Shown piece by piece: positions 25,279 to 34,267 of a DNA stretch of 64,000 bases (position 1 is its first letter; every line of letters begins with the position of its first letter). Location of the stretch: contig CAZXEJ010000003.1 in assembly GCA_964639895.1 (NCBI GenBank), forward strand, positions 18,062-82,061, read 5' to 3'. The notes under the pieces were generated by a model that was given only the letters and a program-made list of their open reading frames with translations, was not told where the DNA came from and did not search any database. The DNA comes from CAZXEJ01 sp964639895 (GTDB lineage Bacteria; Desulfobacterota_D; UBA1144; Nemesobacterales; JADFKM01). The translations under genes and the position numbers were made by a program.

Positions 25279-25776
25279 ATGCCTGTTCGAAAGATCGTTC
25301 TCTATCCCCACCCCATGCTCAGGGCCAAGTGCACGCCGGTAGAAGTGCTCGACGGTAAGATGCGCTCGCTCATAGGGGACATGGTCGATACGATGTACCA
25401 CCACCCGGGTTGCGTGGGGTTGGCGGCCCCACAGATAGGGGTGCCGCGCAGGGTGTTCGTGATCGACGTCTCGCGCAAGCAGGGTGCCAAGGGGAACCAC
25501 GGCCTGGTGGTGCTGGTCAACCCGACCATAGTGCGGGCCGAGGGCTCCAAGATCGGCAGGGAAGGGTGCCTCAGCATCCCCGAGTTCCTGGGCGACGTAA
25601 TGCGGGCAAGACGCGTGGTCGTCGAGGGGTGGGACGCCGAGGGCAGGGAGGTGAGCGTGGCCGCCAAGGGGCTCGAGGCGGTGGCCGTGCAACATGAAAT
25701 GGATCACCTGAATGGTATACTGTTTATCGACAAGCTCTCTTCGCTGGGAAGGGGACTCATCAGGAGAAAGCGTTGA
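25279..25776 (+). CDS. def: Peptide deformylase
   Basis: A 165-residue metalloprotease that removes formyl groups from new proteins. The three motifs are intact: GLAAPQIG, EGCLS, and QHEMDHLNGILF with the HExxH metal ligands. I take the ATG at 25279, where family homology begins (PVRKIVLYPHPMLR). A strong GGGGGAGG lies 28 nt upstream, just before an in-frame TTG at 25252, so a nine-residue-longer form is possible. Confidence 0.94.
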   Translation: MPVRKIVLYPHPMLRAKCTPVEVLDGKMRSLIGDMVDTMYHHPGCVGLAAPQIGVPRRVFVIDVSRKQGAKGNHGLVVLVNPTIVRAEGSKIGREGCLSIPEFLGDVMRARRVVVEGWDAEGREVSVAAKGLEAVAVQHEMDHLNGILFIDKLSSLGRGLIRRKR

Positions 25777-25864
25777 CGTCGTAGCAGGGGACGGTTTCGC
25801 CCGGCGGGTGGCATGCCCACCGTGTCGGCGGGACCGCCATTGAGGCTGTCGGGAGGATGGGTGA

Positions 25865-26698
25865 ATGGGAAGAATGAGGCTTTTCCTTGGGGTAGTGGGG
25901 TCCGTCTTGGCCGTATCGTTCCTTGCGTTCAATGTGGGTTGTTCATCACACGGCAAGGTGGTGACAGGACAGAGCGCCGAGCAGCTCTACGCCTCGGCCA
26001 TGAAGGAGCTCAACAAGAAGGGGGGGTTCCCCTACGTCTTCCGGGGACCCGACTACGACAAGGCATTAAATCGGCTGAAGGAGATCCAGGTCCGCCACTC
26101 GTTCAGCCCCTATGCCCCCCTGGCCGAGCTCAGGATTGCCGACCTGTACTTCAAGAAGGGGGAGTACGACCAAGCGGCCGTCGAGTACGAACAGTTCATC
26201 AAGCGGCACCCCGGACACATGGAGACCCCTTACGCCATGTACCGGCTGGCGCTCTCCTACTACAAGCAAAAGCGCTCCATCGACAGGGACCCTACGACGT
26301 TGCGTGAGGCCGAGAAGTGGTTCCGTCGATATATCTCCCGCTATCCCTCGTCCCAATACGTGCCCCAGGCTCGCAAGCTCTTGGCCAAGACACGCTCGCT
26401 GCTGGCCAAGCGCGAAATATACATAGGCGACTACTACAACAAGAGGCACAACTACCATGCATGCGCCGCCCGCTACCGGAAGGTGGTAGACGAGTTCTAC
26501 GACACGCCCGTGCTCGAAGACGCGCTCTTCAAGCTGGGCGAGTCCTACTACAGGATGGGCCAGTACGAGAGCGCCCGACGGGCGCTCGTAGAGATGCTCG
26601 ACCTCTATCCTGACGGCGATCGCCGCAAGGATGCAAAGAAGTTGCTCTCAAGGATAGACGAGCGCCTCCGTCACGCCGCCCGCGAAGAGGAACAATGA
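25865..26698 (+). CDS. BamD-like outer-membrane assembly lipoprotein
   Basis: A 277-residue lipoprotein with a signal peptide and lipobox ending NVGC (C26), followed by TPR-like helical repeats (for example ELRIADLYFKKGEYDQAAVEY and ALFKLGESYYRMGQYESA). This fits BamD/ComL, the essential periplasmic partner of BamA. It has a strong ribosome binding site (GGGAGG about 10 nt ahead). A second lipoprotein gene overlaps its stop as ATGA, so the two are co-translated. Confidence 0.85.
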   Translation: MGRMRLFLGVVGSVLAVSFLAFNVGCSSHGKVVTGQSAEQLYASAMKELNKKGGFPYVFRGPDYDKALNRLKEIQVRHSFSPYAPLAELRIADLYFKKGEYDQAAVEYEQFIKRHPGHMETPYAMYRLALSYYKQKRSIDRDPTTLREAEKWFRRYISRYPSSQYVPQARKLLAKTRSLLAKREIYIGDYYNKRHNYHACAARYRKVVDEFYDTPVLEDALFKLGESYYRMGQYESARRALVEMLDLYPDGDRRKDAKKLLSRIDERLRHAAREEEQ

Positions 26699-27156
26699 AA
26701 CCTTCTCTTGCCCTGGCCACCCTATTGCTGCTCTTCGTCTTCGTCTCGTGTGGAGACTCGGCAGAGCGGGCGGTCGTCGGCGTGCTGGACGCAAGGGAGA
26801 AAGCGTTCGAGACGCGGGACGTCTCGCTCTACCGCTCCCTCATCGACCCCGACTACAAGGTGCGCAGGAAGGGCAAGGTGGAAGGGGCCGAGGATGTGAT
26901 CAGGCGGTTCCAGGGGGTGATGGCCTTCTTCGACCACATAAGCGTCGACTACAGCGACCGCGTCGTCACGATTGAAGGACGGCGGGCGCGCGTCGTACAG
27001 CGGGCGCACGTTAGCGTCTCCATGTACGAGGAGGGGATAAAGAGCAGCTTCAAGGTTCGTGAGGTACTTGAACTGCGCAACGTGGACGGCCGATGGTACA
27101 TATCGCGCGAGGCGCCCAGGGATCTGGCCGAGGGGTTCGTCTTCGGCGACATGTAG
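26695..27156 (+). CDS. Small lipoprotein with NTF2-like fold
   Basis: A 153-residue lipoprotein: signal peptide with lipobox FVSC (C19), then a domain patterned like SnoaL/NTF2-type proteins (VVGVLDAREKAFETRDVSLY, DYKVRRKGK, FDHISVDYSDRVV, VREVLELRNVDGRWYISRE). Such domains often bind ligands or act as scaffolds. The ATGA overlap with the BamD-like gene suggests an envelope role, but I cannot assign one. Confidence 0.7.
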   Translation: MKPSLALATLLLLFVFVSCGDSAERAVVGVLDAREKAFETRDVSLYRSLIDPDYKVRRKGKVEGAEDVIRRFQGVMAFFDHISVDYSDRVVTIEGRRARVVQRAHVSVSMYEEGIKSSFKVREVLELRNVDGRWYISREAPRDLAEGFVFGDM

Positions 27157-27340
27157 GGGTAGGGGTGTGTTGCGAGATAGCGCGTGGGGGGGTGGAGCGG
27201 CGGCCTCTGCGTGCGGCCGGAGCCGCTCACCAGTGTACATCCCCTTTCTCGGGGCGATGGCGTGCTCGGCTCCTTTTCGGTGTCGGTGCTGCTCGTCGGG
27301 GGATGAGCCGTGCGGCTTAGGTGCTGCGGTGGGCGCGGGC

Positions 27341-27703
27341 TCAGGTGTTGAACTTCTTCTCCATCTCCTCTTGTTCTTCTTTACAGTTTATGCAGAGCGT
27401 CGCCTCCGGTCTCGCCTTCAACCTCTCGCGTGAGATGGGTTCGCCGCATTCCTCGCACTCGCCGTAGGTGCCCTCCTTGATCTTGTTGAGAGCAGTGAGG
27501 ATCTTCTGGATCAGTTTACGCTCACGGTCGCGCTTGCGTAGTTCGATGCTCTTACTCGATTCCGAGAGGGCCCGGTCTACAGGGTCTGCGAAGCTGTCAG
27601 TGCTCCTGCTCAACTCCTCGATGGTCTTGCCCGCCGTGCCGAGCAGTGATTGGAGCTTTGAGTAGAGCAACTCCCTGTAGTATTCGACTTCGTTCGGCTC
27701 CAT
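27341..27703 (-). CDS. DksA/TraR-type zinc-finger transcription factor
   Basis: A 120-residue protein with a coiled coil carrying the DxxDxA tip (DPVDRA, 40-45) and a four-Cys zinc finger (C83, C86, C104, C107). DksA proteins enter the RNA polymerase secondary channel and, with ppGpp, tune rRNA and amino-acid promoters. The predicted transcription start is within about three bases of the ATG at 27703, so the mRNA is probably leaderless. It does not adjoin genes of related function. Confidence 0.88.
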   Translation of the reverse strand: MEPNEVEYYRELLYSKLQSLLGTAGKTIEELSRSTDSFADPVDRALSESSKSIELRKRDRERKLIQKILTALNKIKEGTYGECEECGEPISRERLKARPEATLCINCKEEQEEMEKKFNT

Positions 27704-27712
27704 AATTTGGAC

Positions 27713-27742
27713 AGTATACCACACACCGCCCGCGCTGGTGAA
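27713..27742 (-). promoter_or_regulatory. Promoter of dksA-like gene
   Basis: On the minus strand TTCACC (27742-27737) and TATACT (27718-27713) are 18 bp apart. The -10 lies 9 nt before the start codon, leaving virtually no 5' leader. Confidence 0.55.
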
Positions 27743-27812
27743 CGTCCCCCCCCGCCGCAGCCGCCGCTCTCTCGGGGCGTCTGAGTCCGTCTCTCCCTAG
27801 TGCGTCGGTGCC

Positions 27813-28694
27813 TCAGCGAACAATGAGGTAGATGCCGAGCAGAATAAGCCCCCCGCCCGCAGCCGTGCCGGCATCGAGCCGCGAGCCCAGCTGGAGGGAA
27901 TCGAACAGCAGGCCGCAGACGGGAACGAGCATCACAGAGAAGGCCAGCGTATGGGTGTTGAGGCGGTGGAGGAGGTGGAACCATATGGCGAAGTTGACCG
28001 TGGAGGCGATGATACCCGTAAAGAGAAGGGTGAATAATGAGACGGGCGTTACCTGGACGTGTAGGAGGCTTCCTTCAAGCAGCCACGTTATGAGGGCCAG
28101 CCCCGCCGTTCCGATGAGGAGCTGCAGTCCGTTTGCCGTGAGCGGGTCCTCTCCCTTCATACGCACCTTGCTCACCAGGTTGGCGAGCGCCCACGAGAGT
28201 GCCGCACACACGATCATCGTCTCGCCGAACAGCATCCTCGGGTTCTGGTGGATGAGCGTGTCCCACCCCATTATGGAGAGCAGTCCCACGGCCCCGCTCG
28301 CTATGCCGAGCCATTGAACCCCACGCAGCTTCTCACCCAGCAGGAAGTGGGTCAGCAGGCTTGTCCATATGGGCATCGTGTATAGGAGTACGGCCGTCTT
28401 GCCTGCCGTGACGAATCTCAGCCCGTAGAGGACGAACCCGAACAGGCCCGTCGTCTGCAGCAGCCCGAAGAGGATGTAGTCGGGCCACTTGCGTAGGGGA
28501 GGTGGGGCGAGGCGCCTGGCCACGAGCAGGGGTACCATGGCCACTCCCCCGATGAGGCAACGCCACGTGGCGAAGGTGAAGGAGCTCATGTAGCCGATGC
28601 CCACCTTCATCATCACCCAGGAGTAGCCCCAGGTGACTACGGTGAACACGAGCAATATCACGTCCCGGCCGGCCGGGTGGTTGCGGGTCTCCAT
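27813..28694 (-). CDS. DMT-superfamily (EamA) transporter
   Basis: A 293-residue membrane protein with two EamA repeats of five helices each (first repeat starting VILLVFTVVTWGYSW, second about residue 150, TMIVCAALSWALANL). Members export amino acids or other metabolites. Substrate unknown. It stands alone, separated from hemC by 510 bp. Confidence 0.9.
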   Translation of the reverse strand: METRNHPAGRDVILLVFTVVTWGYSWVMMKVGIGYMSSFTFATWRCLIGGVAMVPLLVARRLAPPPLRKWPDYILFGLLQTTGLFGFVLYGLRFVTAGKTAVLLYTMPIWTSLLTHFLLGEKLRGVQWLGIASGAVGLLSIMGWDTLIHQNPRMLFGETMIVCAALSWALANLVSKVRMKGEDPLTANGLQLLIGTAGLALITWLLEGSLLHVQVTPVSLFTLLFTGIIASTVNFAIWFHLLHRLNTHTLAFSVMLVPVCGLLFDSLQLGSRLDAGTAAGGGLILLGIYLIVR

Positions 28695-29204
28695 GAGAGG
28701 GCGTTTCCGACGGGTTGGCTTGGTCTGTGAATGGTACTGGTGGAGAGGTCCGTGTCAAGGGGTGGGCGGTCCCGCTCCGTTCGGCCGACGACGGTCGAAT
28801 GGTGGATTGGTGGAGTCGGCGTGGGCGGTCGGTCGGGAGGCTGGGGCGTTCGAGGGGGACGAGCGGCCACGGGCGCCTGGCTCGCCCAAACAGCGGGATG
28901 ATCGTGTGGACGCGTCCCGGAGCGGCCGTCGGTGCTGAATGAGCACCTCCACGGGAGTGTCAGAGGATATGGGTGGGGGCGCGATCGTCCGTCGGTCCTG
29001 CGTGGTACGTCAGCTCGTGACGGGTCGTGGAGCCCTCCCTCGGGCGAATGCGGCTCGTGCCGTCGTCACCTTGCCGCCTGGGGCGATGGAGTCGGGATTA
29101 GAAGGACGGTATCCGCCGCGCTCCCGGTCCATCCTTATGGGGCGACGGTTCATCGGCACACTCTGCATGCCGCCGACGCCGCGGACGTGGTAGAGGGAGT
29201 GGAG
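28695..29204. other. Intergenic region after hemC, C-rich in the minus strand
   Basis: No gene found. From about 28700 to 28960 the plus strand has roughly twice as much G as C, so leftward RNA past hemC would be C-rich and G-poor, a possible Rho-dependent termination region before the DMT gene. Confidence 0.4.
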
Positions 29205-30146
29205 CTACGTGTCGGAATAGATCTGGCGCAGTATGTCCCCGCCGCCGCGCTCGAGTACGCCCTCGGCGGCCCGCCGGGCCACGCCCACATGCTCTGCGGC
29301 CGGCCCTGAGGCCTCCTCCCTCGCAATCCTTGCGCCGTCGGTAGTTGCAACGAGTCCCCTCACGGCTATCGTATCGCCCCCGTCCTCGAGCGTAGCCAGG
29401 CATCCCACCGGCGCCTGGCACCCCCCTCCTACCCGTTTCAGGAAGGCCCGTTCGGCCTGGGCCACGACGAGAGTGGGCCGGTCGCATATGGCCGCCGCTA
29501 TGCGCGCCGCCGTCTCGTCGTCCTCTCTTCCCTCCAGCGCCACGATTCCCTGGCCCGGTGCCGGAAGCATGAGGTCGGGATCAAGCACCTCGGTCGCCGC
29601 ACTCTCGAGGCCCATCCGTTCCAGGCCCGCATAGGCAAGCACGACGGCGTCGAGCCCTTCGGTCTCAAGCTTCCGCAGCCGTGTGTCGACGTTGCCCCGC
29701 ACGGGTACGACCTCGATGTCCGGGCGTAGGTGGAGGAGCTGGGCCGTCCGGCGCGTACTGCTCGTACCCACGCGTGCGCTGGGTGGAAGCGAGGAAAGCG
29801 TGCGCCCGCCCCTTGCGCACAGGGCGTCGAGGGGGCTTTGTCGTGCCAGCACCCCTGTTAGTGCGAGTCCGGGGGGCAGCTCGACCGGCATGTCCTTGAG
29901 GCTGTGGACGGCTATGTCAATGCGGCCATCGAGCAGAGCCTCTTCGATCTCCTTTACGAACACGCCCTTGCCGCCTATCTGGGCGAACGGGGCGTTCTGT
30001 ATCCTGTCGCCCGTGGTGCGTATCTTGACGATGGAGGGAGCAACGTCGGGGAACGCCGACGATATGAGGGCGGAGACGCGTTCGGCCTGCCAGAGGGCAA
30101 GGCGACTGCCGCGCGTGCCTATCCTAAAGCTGCGCTTCCTGGTCAT
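29205..30146 (-). CDS. hemC: Hydroxymethylbilane synthase (porphobilinogen deaminase)
   Basis: A 313-residue enzyme that condenses four porphobilinogen units. The dipyrromethane cofactor Cys lies in GGGCQAPVGC, and the substrate-binding segments GTRGSRLALWQ, SLKDMP, GTSSTRR and VRGNVDTRL are intact. It overlaps the end of hemA by 23 nt, so the two are coupled. Their product feeds heme and other tetrapyrroles, fitting the cytochromes encoded nearby. Confidence 0.97.
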   Translation of the reverse strand: MTRKRSFRIGTRGSRLALWQAERVSALISSAFPDVAPSIVKIRTTGDRIQNAPFAQIGGKGVFVKEIEEALLDGRIDIAVHSLKDMPVELPPGLALTGVLARQSPLDALCARGGRTLSSLPPSARVGTSSTRRTAQLLHLRPDIEVVPVRGNVDTRLRKLETEGLDAVVLAYAGLERMGLESAATEVLDPDLMLPAPGQGIVALEGREDDETAARIAAAICDRPTLVVAQAERAFLKRVGGGCQAPVGCLATLEDGGDTIAVRGLVATTDGARIAREEASGPAAEHVGVARRAAEGVLERGGGDILRQIYSDT

Positions 30147-31434
30147 CGTCCTCGTCGAGCTCCAGCTTGCAGCCCAGGTCGAACAACTCCTTGAGGGTGT
30201 CGGAGTAGTGTGCTCCGAGCGACGTGGAGGCGGCGCGCTTCAGGTTGGTAAGGGGCGCGTGCAGTATCTTGCCCACTATGGCCGAAGCCATGTTGGCCAC
30301 GACCTGGCGCTGCCTTTCTTCGAGCCCTCCGAGGCGGCGCAGCGCCTTCTCCACCTCCCTTTCCTTTATCTCTTCGACCCTCCGCCTCAGCGATATGATG
30401 ACGGGCACCACCTTGAGCTCGTCCAGCCACTCCATGAACCGCCTTCCGCCGAGGCTTACGATCTCCTCGGCCCTCTCGGCACGACGACGGCGCTCCTTGA
30501 TGTTCTCTTCGGTCACCCCGCGCAGGTCGTCTATGTCGTAGAGGTAGATGTTTTCCATCTCCTCGACACGGGGGTCGATGTCGCGGGGGACGGCTATATC
30601 GATCATGAACATGGGCTCGTTGCGTCTCAGCTTGAGCGCCTCCTGCAGGTGGTGCTTGCGTATGATGAAGTCGCTCGATCCGGTGGCGCTTATGACGACA
30701 TCCACGTGGCGCAGGAAGTAGGGCACCTCCTCCATCTTGATGGGCCTGCCTCCGAGCTTGGCGGCCAGCGCGCGCGTGTTGCTCTCGGAGCGTCCGGCCA
30801 CGACGATCTCCTTTATTCCGCTCGATATGAGGTGGCGTGCCGCAAGTTCACCCATCTCGCCCGTACCGATGAGCAGAGTCGTGCGCTTGAAGAGGTCGTC
30901 GAATATGCGTTTTGCGAGCTCGACGGCGGCGTAGCTGACCGAGATGGCCTGGGCACCTATGTTGGTCTCGTGCCTTACGCGCTTGGCCACCGAGAACGAG
31001 TAGTGGAACAGCCGGTTCAGTATAAGACTGGTCGTCCCCGCGTCGTGGGCCGCCCGGTAGGCTTGTTTGACCTGGCCCAGGATCTGCGGCTCGCCGACGA
31101 CCATGGAGTCGAGGCTGCACGCCACCCGCAGCAGGTGTATCACGGCGTCCTCGCCGTGGAGTCTGTAGACGTAGGGGTCGATGTCGGCCCGGGGGGTGCC
31201 GTGGAATTCCGAGAGGAACGACACGACCGTCTCCGTGCAGGCCTCCGCGTCTTCGGTGACGGCGTAGACCTCGACGCGGTTGCAGGTGGAGAGGATCACG
31301 CACTCGTCGACCTGCTCACGGCCGTGGAGAAGGCTTAAGGCGTGGGGCAGCTCCTTCTTGTCGAAGGAGAGCCTTTCCCTTACTTCGACGGGGGTGTTGG
31401 TGTGGCTCAGACCGACGAGGACTATATTCGTCAT
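30124..31434 (-). CDS. hemA: Glutamyl-tRNA reductase
   Basis: A 436-residue NADPH-dependent enzyme that turns Glu-tRNA into glutamate-1-semialdehyde, the first committed step of C5 tetrapyrrole synthesis. The catalytic Cys is in ILSTCNRVEVY, the NADP loop is GTGEMGELA, and a C-terminal dimerisation helix is present. The ATG at 31434 (MTNIVLVGLSH) is the family start, 38 nt from the predicted transcription start; an 18-residue-longer frame is unlikely. Confidence 0.96.
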   Translation of the reverse strand: MTNIVLVGLSHTNTPVEVRERLSFDKKELPHALSLLHGREQVDECVILSTCNRVEVYAVTEDAEACTETVVSFLSEFHGTPRADIDPYVYRLHGEDAVIHLLRVACSLDSMVVGEPQILGQVKQAYRAAHDAGTTSLILNRLFHYSFSVAKRVRHETNIGAQAISVSYAAVELAKRIFDDLFKRTTLLIGTGEMGELAARHLISSGIKEIVVAGRSESNTRALAAKLGGRPIKMEEVPYFLRHVDVVISATGSSDFIIRKHHLQEALKLRRNEPMFMIDIAVPRDIDPRVEEMENIYLYDIDDLRGVTEENIKERRRRAERAEEIVSLGGRRFMEWLDELKVVPVIISLRRRVEEIKEREVEKALRRLGGLEERQRQVVANMASAIVGKILHAPLTNLKRAASTSLGAHYSDTLKELFDLGCKLELDEDDDQEAQL

Positions 31435-31478
31435 ATCGCTCACCCCGCCCTCCACGGCGGCGGAGGCCTCGGGACTAA

Positions 31479-31507
31479 ATATTATCATCCCGCCGCGGTG
31501 TTGTTAA
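31479..31507 (-). promoter_or_regulatory. Promoter of hemA-hemC
   Basis: On the minus strand TTAACA (31507-31502) and TAATAT (31484-31479) are separated by 17 bp. It lies directly after the stop codon region of the upstream oxidoreductase gene. Confidence 0.65.
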
Positions 31508-31511
31508 TGCC

Positions 31512-32141
31512 CTACCTGCGCTTGCGCCTTATCTCCCATGCGCGCATGCCGTCGTTCCAGAACCTCTCCTCCCTCCACGGGTCCCCTCTCATGTGGTAGC
31601 CGCGGCTCTCCCAAAAGCCGGCCCTTTCCTCATCCATAAGTTCGATGCCGCAGACGTATTTGGCGCTCTTCCACGCGTAGAGCCGAGGCACGATCAGGCG
31701 CAGCGGCCATCCGTGCTCCGGGGCGAGCGGGCGGCCGTCGAGCATGTGGGCGAACAGGCAGTCTTCGGCGAGGAAGTCCTCGAGCCTGAGATTGGTGGAG
31801 TAGCCATCCAGGCAGTGCACCATCACGTACCGGGCCCCCTCCCTTGGACGTACGAGCCCGTAGACGGCCGACGTGGGTACGCCGCGCCAGTTGAGCGCCT
31901 GTTTAGACCAGCCGGTCACGCAGTGGAAGTCGGCCACCACCTCGACCTTGGGGAGCGATACGAACTCCTCCCACGTGAGCACCACGGGGCGTTCCACGTG
32001 GCCGGTGATGGTAAACCTGTATGCGTCGAGCCTTATGCGGGGTCTCGGTGCTATGTCGTAGACGGGGAACTTGCGTGTGAGGACCTGACCCGGAGGGACG
32101 CGCGGTTGACGCTCGAGCGTGGGACTTGCTATCTTCTTCAC
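31512..32141 (-). CDS. Sulfite-oxidase-type molybdopterin oxidoreductase (YuiH-like)
   Basis: A 209-residue protein of the oxidoreductase molybdopterin-binding (SUOX) fold. The molybdenum-ligand Cys is in DFHCVTGWS, and the WRGV, VHCLDGYS, HGWPLRLIVP and YAWKSAKYV blocks around the cofactor are intact. There is no heme or dimerisation domain, so it resembles bacterial YuiH-like enzymes of unknown substrate. I prefer the GTG at 32141, preceded by GAGGAAG. An ATG at 32258 would add 39 low-complexity residues. I see no Tat signal in either version. Confidence 0.82.
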   Translation of the reverse strand: MKKIASPTLERQPRVPPGQVLTRKFPVYDIAPRPRIRLDAYRFTITGHVERPVVLTWEEFVSLPKVEVVADFHCVTGWSKQALNWRGVPTSAVYGLVRPREGARYVMVHCLDGYSTNLRLEDFLAEDCLFAHMLDGRPLAPEHGWPLRLIVPRLYAWKSAKYVCGIELMDEERAGFWESRGYHMRGDPWREERFWNDGMRAWEIRRKRR

Positions 32142-32451
32142 CGCGGCTTCCTCGCTGCGGCCGGCCGGGGAGTGTACGACCGGCTCGTGCTCGTCGTCAC
32201 CCGGCCCCGAGGCGGCGCGCTCTTGGCGTGCGATGACCCTAGGTCGCTTCCTCTCCATATTCTCCGTAGGTCCCCATCCCACTCCGTGGCGCCGAGGCGC
32301 ACGACAAAAGCCGTCTAGTTCCACCCCGACTGCCTCCCCGCACCTCCCGCAGCGTTCAGCGCATCCGCCCTTGCTCCAGCCTCCGCTAGGCCTCCATGGT
32401 CTAGCCCGCGGGCACTCACGCGTCCCCCGCTCCACCGATCCCCCCCGCCGC
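32142..32451. other. Intergenic region, possible 5' extension of the oxidoreductase
   Basis: Contains the alternative ATG at 32258 for the downstream oxidoreductase. The remainder, up to the end of the SDR gene, shows no gene or clear regulatory site. Confidence 0.35.
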
Positions 32452-33171
32452 CTATTCGGCCGAGCCGAGGCCTCCACGCTGCGGCATCACCATCAACTCC
32501 TCGGTCATCGCTTCGGCCGGCTGGCGCGCCACGAACAGCACCACTTCGGCGACCGTCGAGGGCTTCATCATCCACGACTTGTTCCAGTTTCCGTCCCCGA
32601 TGCCCTCCCAGATGTCGGTGGCGGTGGGACCGGGAAGCACCGAAGTCACCTTTATCCCCCGGCTGCGCAGCTCCTCGCGCAGCGAATTCGTAAACCCCAG
32701 CAGTCCCCACTTAGAAGCGCAGTAGGCCGTCCAGTTGGGAAAACCGAACTTCGATGCGTTAGAACCGATGTTGAAGATGTGGGAGCCGGCGCGCATGTAG
32801 GGGAGTGCGAACTTCGTCATGAGGAAGGGGCCCGTCAGGTTGACGCGCACCGTCTCGTTCCACTCTTCGACAGTGGTTTTCTCGAAAGGCTTCGATACGG
32901 CTATGCCGGCGTTGTTCACCAATACGTCGATGGTTCCCTTCAGTTTTGCCGCACGTTGGACGAACCCCTGCACGGCGGCGGGATCGCCTACGTCGCATGC
33001 CTCGAACAATCCCCGGCCCCCGCGCGATTCCACCTCTTCCCTCAGCGCAGCGACGCTGCGGTCGCTGCGCGTGCAACAGGCCACCACGGCACCCTCGTCG
33101 GCAAAGCGGATCGCAATCTCGCGTCCTATCCCCCTTCCGGCACCCGTTACGATTACCACCTTGTCCTTCAT
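32452..33171 (-). CDS. Short-chain dehydrogenase/reductase of the pterin operon
   Basis: A 239-residue classical SDR. The dinucleotide loop is TGAGRGIG, NNAG is present, and the catalytic Tyr and Lys are in YCASK with an upstream Ser. Sequence alone gives only a generic 3-ketoacyl-reductase-like label. It is the last gene of a four-gene run in which neighbours overlap by 4 nt, and its ATG overlaps the folE stop. In that context I infer a sepiapterin- or 6-pyruvoyl-tetrahydropterin-reductase role, making tetrahydrobiopterin or a similar pterin. Confidence is high for the fold and moderate for the role. Confidence 0.85.
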   Translation of the reverse strand: MKDKVVIVTGAGRGIGREIAIRFADEGAVVACCTRSDRSVAALREEVESRGGRGLFEACDVGDPAAVQGFVQRAAKLKGTIDVLVNNAGIAVSKPFEKTTVEEWNETVRVNLTGPFLMTKFALPYMRAGSHIFNIGSNASKFGFPNWTAYCASKWGLLGFTNSLREELRSRGIKVTSVLPGPTATDIWEGIGDGNWNKSWMMKPSTVAEVVLFVARQPAEAMTEELMVMPQRGGLGSAE

Positions 33172-33827
33172 AACGGCTTCTCGATGAGACTCAGGAACTC
33201 GCTCCTCGTGCGCTCGTCGCTCTTGAACACTCCCACCATGGCGCTCGTCACCAGGTTGGCCTCGGCCTTCTTCACCCCGCGCATCGCCATGCAAAGGTGA
33301 TAGCCCTGCGTGACCACCGCCACGCCGGCCGGGTGGAGCTGCTCGTTGAGGAAATCGGCTATCTGCTGCGTCATCCTCTCCTGAACCTGAAGGCGGCGTG
33401 CGAACACCTCGACGATGCGAGGGATCTTGCTCAACCCGATTATCCTGCCGTTGGGCACATAGGCCACGTGGCACTTGCCGAAGAACGGCAGCAGATGGTG
33501 CTCGCACATGCTGTAGTACTCGATGTCTCTTACGACGACCATCTCGTCGTACTTCTCTTCGAAGATCGCACCGTTTATGACGTCTCGGGGCTTCGTCCGG
33601 TAGCCGGCCGTTATCTCCTCGTACATGTGGCGTATCCTCTCCGGCGTTCCCAGGAGCCCCTTACGGTCGGGGTCTTCGCCTATCTCGCGCAGTATCACCC
33701 GTACGGCCTCTTCTATCGGGTGGGATCCGCCTGCGGCCCCGTGCGGAATGGCCTCCACCACCCCAGCCTTCGCGGCGGCCGCGGCCTCCATGCTCTTCTC
33801 TCTCGCCTCATCAGATCGCGACATCAT
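33168..33827 (-). CDS. folE: GTP cyclohydrolase I
   Basis: A 219-residue enzyme converting GTP to 7,8-dihydroneopterin triphosphate. Its conserved core begins at EEAVRVILREIGEDP, with the zinc ligands in the CEHHLLPF motif and the late Cys in GYHLCMAMRG. The N-terminal 40 residues are Ala-rich and variable. It starts within the stop of the upstream PTPS gene (ATGATG) and ends within the start of the SDR gene (ATGA). It supplies the substrate of the PTPS enzymes encoded beside it, although folate synthesis also needs it. Confidence 0.96.
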   Translation of the reverse strand: MMSRSDEAREKSMEAAAAAKAGVVEAIPHGAAGGSHPIEEAVRVILREIGEDPDRKGLLGTPERIRHMYEEITAGYRTKPRDVINGAIFEEKYDEMVVVRDIEYYSMCEHHLLPFFGKCHVAYVPNGRIIGLSKIPRIVEVFARRLQVQERMTQQIADFLNEQLHPAGVAVVTQGYHLCMAMRGVKKAEANLVTSAMVGVFKSDERTRSEFLSLIEKPL

Positions 33828-34267
33828 GCCTCCTCCGCTCGACGGCATTCGGTGTAGTATTCGAAGTAGTTGTTGGGCGTCTCCCACAGCGTGACGCGAC
33901 AGAGCGCCGCGTTCGACGAGGACGCCACACGTGGGGCCAGGCGCTCCCAGAGGTAACGGGCTATGATCTCGCCCGATGCCCTGTGCTCGGTGAAATAAGG
34001 CACCTCGACATCAAGCCTCTTGTGGTCGAGTTCTTCGAGCACTTCGCCCACGATGCGGTCGAGTGTGTTGATATCAATAATCATACCCGTCTCGTCGTCT
34101 ATCCGCCCGCACACGGTGACCTCGACCGTGTAGTCGTGGCCGTGGCCGCGTGGGTTGGTGCACTTGCCGAAGACGCGCCAGTTCTCCTCTTCGGTGTAGT
34201 CGGGGTTGTAGAGCCTGTGTCCGGCCGAGAAGCGGTAGACGCGTGTGAGAGCGCAGTGTTCCTTCAT
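33824..34267 (-). CDS. 6-pyruvoyl-tetrahydropterin synthase homologue (PTPS copy 1)
   Basis: A 147-residue T-fold enzyme. Zinc ligands are H17 (AGHRL), H42 and H44. The catalytic Cys C36 lies in FGKCTNPRGHGH, a CX5HGH spacing found in true PTPS (PTPS-II), not the CX3HGH of typical QueD. The glutamate anchor is in the late WETPNNY segment. The VSTTEN-like segment of other PTPS is altered to RASGEI. It overlaps both neighbours by 4 nt. Confidence 0.88.
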   Translation of the reverse strand: MKEHCALTRVYRFSAGHRLYNPDYTEEENWRVFGKCTNPRGHGHDYTVEVTVCGRIDDETGMIIDINTLDRIVGEVLEELDHKRLDVEVPYFTEHRASGEIIARYLWERLAPRVASSSNAALCRVTLWETPNNYFEYYTECRRAEEA